Positions 59,262 to 64,000 of a DNA stretch of 64,000 nucleotides are shown in pieces. Made by a program: the position numbers and the translations under genes. The DNA comes from Isoetes taiwanensis. Lineage: Eukaryota > Streptophyta > Lycopodiopsida > Isoetales > Isoetaceae. The DNA lies in the NCBI GenBank assembly GCA_021234155.1, contig JAJEKV010000126.1:248001-312000 (forward strand), read 5' to 3'. Below the pieces are notes generated by a model. The model was not told the origin of the DNA and made no database searches. It saw only the letters and a list, made by a program, of their open reading frames with translations. Within the stretch, counting starts at the first letter, position 1. Each line of letters starts with the position of its first letter.

Positions 59262-60330
59262 AGATCTTCATCTCAACGCTGCCCAAAAGTCTCCTTGCTC
59301 TAATTAAAGAGAAACACATTAAATGGGCTTTTTCTAAATGGGCTTCCAATTGGCGGCCAAGGTTGCATCACATAGACGGCACACCAAGGAAGCTTCTTTT
59401 CAAGTTACAAACACGTATGGCTATGTCCATTATCAATGTAAGATATCTTATTTGCTCCATAAGAAGACAAGTCTTCATTATACTATACTTTCTTTTTACA
59501 TCCCGCACACAAGCAAAAGCGATATAGCTTTTTGTGCGGCCTTCCACATGCAAACATGAAATGCTTTTAGAAGGTGATTTTTTGGACCTTCCGAATAAAT
59601 CGATGATTTTTTACGTAACATTGATTGCCACTATATAGGATCTTCTCCGTAATCGCCTCTGGCGGTTGGTGCAATCGGTAATTTTGAAAACAAGATCACA
59701 TATTCTTGCTTTTGGAGGCTTTTTTTTAAGTTGCCATAAGCTGATAGGGGTGTCCTGGAATATTCCATCACATGTTGTTTACTACAAGAAAGATCATGCA
59801 TCTCCATTTCTGAATACATTGGAAGAGAAAGCAGATTATCTTGTATTATCAGACTAATTTTGTCATCCTTGCCTTGGGAAAACCTTCTTCCTCCTATTGG
59901 AAAAATTCCTGTAGTTTCCTCACCCAATCAAAATGTTCAATTTCCAAATGGATCGTTCCTACAAACAAAATTCACAACCGGATCCAATTTCACAAAACAT
60001 CAGATGAAATTTATCAGTGGGAAAGAAATTTCAATCAAGTAGAAGAACCAGTTGTACAGAAGATTAAGAGATATTCTACAACAAATTGATTGAAGAGCGC
60101 TCAAAGCCAAGGAATTACTTCCTCTACCATTAGAACATTCAACATTGCTTTCATTATATTATATGCTATAATGATGCAAGAAAATTTCGCTTTGAAAGAA
60201 AAGATGGAGTGGAGATTCTAGAGTTGAAAAATATGGAAGAAGCAGATGGCAATTGTTGAATATGATAGTGTATCGGTATTGTGTATCCGTGGTGGTTGCG
60301 GGTTTTTAAAATGCAAAGCATCCACATCCA
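59262..60330. repeat. Duplicated unknown element, right copy
   Basis: Counterpart of 51670-52680. It has an extra stretch (about 59702-59730) with GGAGGCTTTTTTTTAAG that the left copy lacks. The right end passes into a CpG-rich patch just after AAATGCAAAGCATCCACA. Confidence 0.8.
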
Positions 60331-60495
60331 CCGGGCGTGACAGACCGCCAGTCACGAAAGTGTCGACGTCGTAAAGACACGCCGCATGCGACGTTCTCCG
60401 GCGACGCGGACGCCGCCACATTGACGCCGCATGGTCACGCCAATTGCGACGCCATGTCGCAGAACGCCGCAGAAGCCCACGCCGCAAAATGACCA
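60331..60495. other. CpG-rich patch
   Basis: About 150 bp dense in GACGCCGC and CGCCGCA words, far richer in CpG than anything nearby. The minus-strand ORF over it is arginine-rich (RRPRRRRTSH), which follows from composition. It may be an unrecognised element or a recently inserted, little-methylated sequence. Confidence 0.6.
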
Positions 60496-60689
60496 TTCTC
60501 TTTGTTGTGATTTGCGCATCGCAAGATATGTTGTGGAATTATACTTGAGCTTATATTACACCATGGTTTTTCCATATAGATCCGATGAATCTTTTTGAAC
60601 ACTTGCATGTATCATGTGAAGTAGAAACAAGAAGAACCATTTAGCTAAACTTTGTGCACAACATCCCGTAATGTTTGCTGTTGCCACCA

Positions 60690-61075
60690 GGACGCCATTG
60701 AAGATGAATGTCATACCCTCCAAATCTGCCCAAAGATTTGCCCATATCCGGAAAGCGGTATGTTCGATTACTAGTGCTTGGTTTGGTTGCATGAGTTATT
60801 GAACACGGCTAGAAGCCCGGGCTTGTTGGGGTCATACCTCCGGGAGGTTATGGATGCATGGGACTTCCGGCTCGCCAGTCCTCCTGACAAGACTAAACCG
60901 TCCCCACACAATTTATGCAGTTGTAACCAAAGATACTTATTATCTAAGGTTTTCCCTAAAAACTCTTAAGCGGGGCTTTTTAATCCTCGACAAGAATACG
61001 CTTTGCTGCTCTCTTTTTGTTTGGGTCCTATAGGTCAATTGGTCTCTGTGGACGATAAAAATTCTATTCTTCCGA
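60690..61075 (+). mobile_element. TTCTA-tailed LINE, short 3' copy
   Basis: It opens with a zinc-region remnant (GAAGATGAATGTCATACCCTCC, the EDE-H-TL phrase) at about 60700, then decayed RT C-terminus, the AATCCTCGACAAG 3' UTR phrase, the stem-loop (61021-61055) and ATAAAAATTCTATTCTT. It is strongly 5'-truncated. Confidence 0.8.
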
Positions 61076-62439
61076 AGCTCATATTATAATTGTTCCATTC
61101 ACAATAAACAAAAAAGGAATAATTCTTGTGTGTTGATTCACTTTACAAATTGCATGGCCAAAAAGTCCATAAATGTAATAATTCTTCTTCTTGCATCGCA
61201 AAATTAGCAACTGTTTGCCAACACTGTGAACTAGCCATTAGTAAAACTGCCCATTCATGCCATGTTAATCTTGTTTCCATACATAATAGATGCATAATCT
61301 TGTTTTCAGAGATCCTGTCCTGCTATAATCTAAGATGCTTAAGAAAGTGAATCTATTTGGCATCTTACAGCATTATGCATTGCAGAAGGCCATTTCTACT
61401 TCCGCAAGTTTTGTGTGGACATCAATAATTCTATTTCATGTATACTCGACTTGGGTTTTGAGACTCTAGCAAGTGCGACTCCAACTATAACTTGGGTTTG
61501 GGTTTGGTCGGCACGCTAGTTACAATCATGTGTGTTTCGGCAGCATCCAATAATATCAATAAATAGCAAATCGTATGTTATACCACACCATATATTACCC
61601 TAGAAGAAGCCGGAACTAAAACATTTAACCGAATGCTTTAAAGCTTTGCATATTGCATAATAACTTCGGGATGAATGAAAATTGACGGGTGCATCGTGGT
61701 ACCAACTTAATATGCCTAAACATCTTAACCATCAAAAGTTTTATGTATGCTAACTTGTAAACTTACGGCCTTGCAATCTCGATATGTCAAAAAGAGGGTC
61801 AATTACTTTTGCCAATGCCATCAAGAATCGCATAACATTGATGGCAAGAAAAATAAAGTTTTTTCGTGATTATTTATTTTTTGCTCTAGCATTAAGAGTA
61901 ACATATCTTAAACGAAAAAGACCAAACGACAAAAATTAAGGTTTCTGGAAATAAAAAGGGCTGATCTGCAGAGATGGATACTAGATTTTCTCATATACGC
62001 ATCAAAGCAAGCAGAACTTAACAAACAAATCACTAAAACCAAATGCTATGGTTGCCACACATTATTATTGTCGCGAAGACGCCTTTTCTCCCCTTCAAAT
62101 AATACCACAATGGTAATTTAATCATTAGTAGCTTAAGTAATATCTATTGACACTCTTGATACTCATTTCATAAACCAACCTTATCAGGGTCCTTTCCATA
62201 GACTCCATAAAAAGCTTCGAAAAGTTCATCCCGGACGTTTGGACCTACAGGCAACAGGTGTCCATGAGTGGGATTTTTCAATTTAGTCACAGTTCAGAGA
62301 AAATGATATCAACGTTTATTAGCCATATAACCTAGATGAAATAGGGATCCTTGACCCAACAACAAGAGGATCAGAGAAAGAATTGTTACCTGCACATCAT
62401 ACCAAAATCATAGAAGATGAAATGGCCACCATTGGCATC
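61076..62439. other. Intergenic, nothing recognised
   Basis: AT-rich with no readable gene or clear repeat. Confidence 0.45.
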
Positions 62440-62530
62440 ACCAACCCCATGCTTCCTGAGCCCAACGTCCTGTCTCAATGCAGACGATGTGCACCCGTGC
62501 GAATGGAAGTTATAAGTCTACGTTTCTTCA
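62440..62530 (-). mobile_element. LINE fragment
   Basis: The phrases GAGCCCAACG, GATGTGCACCC, GAANGGAAG, TATAAGTC and TTCTTCATGGGCA match 21776-21855, part of the minus-strand LINE there. No tail or stem-loop is present. Confidence 0.6.
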
Positions 62531-62689
62531 TGGGCAGATGGAAGAATAACAATTGCTATTGAGGGTTCAAAACCTTTTTATTAAAAATGTTCTCCCTGTT
62601 ATGACTTTTTGTACGTAAAAATTGTTGTTGCTATTGTGGTAAAAATTAATGTTATCTTAGCAAGTAGGCAGTTGCCCATTAAAGGTTCC

Positions 62690-62790
62690 ATGTGGACAAT
62701 TAAAGGTCCCATGTGGTCATTTGATGGGCACTTAGTGGTCCATTGAAGGGCACTTAGTGGTCTATTGAAGGGCACATGTGGTCTATTAGG
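62690..62790. repeat. Short tandem repeat, about 20-25 bp
   Basis: Units of the form CATGTGG(A/T)C(A/T)ATTAAAGG and CACTTAGTGGTCTATTGAAGGG recur five or six times with variable length. Confidence 0.75.
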
Positions 62791-63234
62791 ATCAAATTAA
62801 CATCCCGCCTTAAAACCTTCGTAGCAAACTCCAAATATATCAAAATCTCTGGTGTTTGGTATCAAATGAAAGCTAAAGAGGCAAATTTCACCATGGTATG
62901 CTAAAATGGGAAGTTAAAAATTTTCTAGCCCATTATAATGAAATTTGTTTTCTTAAATGGGCGCTTCATGGGCACCCTCCCTAACACGCCGGTGTTGCAA
63001 AAAATATGCATGAATAATACCGATGTGAACACCCATGTGCACATGTTATACACCGTAAATATTGTATGGGTCAAGAAAAGCAAGCCTGCTAAAAGTACGT
63101 TTTCATATTCTATTAAGCTCTATCAGTCTCTTGGGAAAGCAAAGCGTGCTAAAAAAATATTATCTTATATTCTATTAAGTTCTATCATTGACAATCTCTT
63201 AGCATACTTATTACTGCTAAGATTTTCTCCTCAA
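62791..63234. other. Flank of a LINE tail, with a 61-bp tandem duplication
   Basis: GCAAGCCTGCTAAAA...TTCTATTAAGCTCTATC at 63079-63125 is repeated with changes at 63140-63187. The 99-codon plus-strand ORF (62938-63237) spans this repeat and has no recognisable domain. Confidence 0.5.
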
Positions 63235-63352
63235 TAACCCTGGGAGGGTTCTTAATCCTAGCAATAATACGCTTACATCCTTTGTTTGGGTCCCATAGGC
63301 CAATTAGTCTCCACGGACGATAAAAATTAAATCAATTCTATTCTATTCATAA
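63235..63352 (+). mobile_element. TTCTA-tailed LINE, terminal fragment
   Basis: It contains the 3' UTR phrase ending TTCTTAATCCTAGC, then TTTGTTTGGGTCCCATAGGC, the loop AATT, and GGACGATAAAAATTAAATC followed by TTCTATTCTATTC. Only about 120 bp of the element is present. Confidence 0.8.
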
Positions 63353-64000
63353 ACGTTTTATATAATTATATATGCAATACTTAGTTTATAGTTTCTATCT
63401 TGCCCCTGCGCAGACCTATTAGCTTGCAAGGATTCCATTAGTTTATATAAAGAGATCCACTTGTATTTTGCTCTTGAAAATGGGATACTCCTTTAGATTG
63501 TATTTCTTGGATCTGCTCATTAGTTTTATGCTCTTGTAAGTTATTTGAAAATAATTGTGTTTAAGAATATTTACTTCTATAAGTTTGATGTCCTAGAGAT
63601 GCATTATGACTTAATAAAAAAACACTAATCATGTAGACCTAGTTGATATACAACAATGATCCTTGATATGCCACATTTGGAAGCAGTCATAGAGTCATAT
63701 TCTATAGTACTTGAAGGCATATAAGTGAACTAAAACAAGTATTTGCTTATCTTTTTCTAATGAAATATAACTATCTTATGGTACTAAATTTTAATTGCAA
63801 TATGTAGCACAATAACTAGGGGTTCCGTGGGGATACAATAATGTATCGTCCAAGATCGTTGACACAATAACATCCTGCTAAAATGGTCTGTTGAAGGCAA
63901 GGGCTTTCTAATAAATACCTCAAAGCCTAAGGGCTTTTTTGAGAAATACGAAATACAAGGCGCAGGTATTTTGACCAAGGACATATAGTTAATTTCTCAA
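63353..64000. other. Intergenic, nothing recognised
   Basis: AT-rich to the window edge with no recognisable gene or repeat. Confidence 0.45.

Overview
The window is a repeat-rich, gene-poor stretch of a nuclear plant genome. PLS-class pentatricopeptide (PPR) genes, GT-AG introns, Aux/IAA, HKT, DXS and PSI1-like fragments and plant-type LINE and Ty3 elements all say land plant. The number of decayed PLS-PPR copies, the actinoporin-like exon (a family known in plants from mosses) and the scattered exon fragments fit a seed-free plant, most likely a fern; that last step is inference. There are no rRNA genes, CRISPR arrays or bacterial-type operons.

Layout. 1-400 is a decayed 10-bp repeat of TTCTAGAA. 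3.7-7.5 kb is a decayed L1-type LINE on the minus strand, followed by a decayed PPR pseudogene (7.6-9.05 kb, plus). 12.4-13.4 kb is a degenerate satellite. 14.9-16.8 kb holds the most interesting locus: an IRG-type (immunity-related) GTPase domain joined by a phase-matched 93-bp intron to a complete actinoporin-like pore-forming domain. The GTPase half is damaged; the actinoporin-like exon is intact. 20.4-23.6 kb has a PPR E-domain fragment, a LINE 3' end and an Aux/IAA remnant. 23.9-26.5 kb is a 1.1-kb tandem duplication carrying two MITE-like elements, plus an inverted partial copy. 27.1-28.7 kb is a mosaic of exon fragments (possible polygalacturonase; clear DXS). 32.5-34.5 kb is a broken Ty3-type retrotransposon. 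35.4-36.6 kb is a LINE 3' half.

36.6-43 kb and 53.9-60.3 kb are related by a large segmental duplication. It carries a tRNA-like dimeric element and an unrecognised intronless gene of 243 codons that is intact once (41.6-42.4 kb) and broken twice. A LINE of about 2.3 kb interrupts the second copy at 55.25-57.5 kb. Between the copies lie an HKT-type cation transporter fragment and a nearly intact PPR gene, both on the minus strand and almost abutting.

The LINEs share a 3' end: an imperfect stem-loop followed by GATAAAAATT and a TTCTA-type repeat tail. The stem varies in a compensatory way between copies. Apart from the 243-codon ORF and the actinoporin-like exon, almost every recognisable gene here is truncated or frameshifted, so there is little evidence that the genes work together; the window reads mainly as a graveyard of duplicated gene pieces and retrotransposons.
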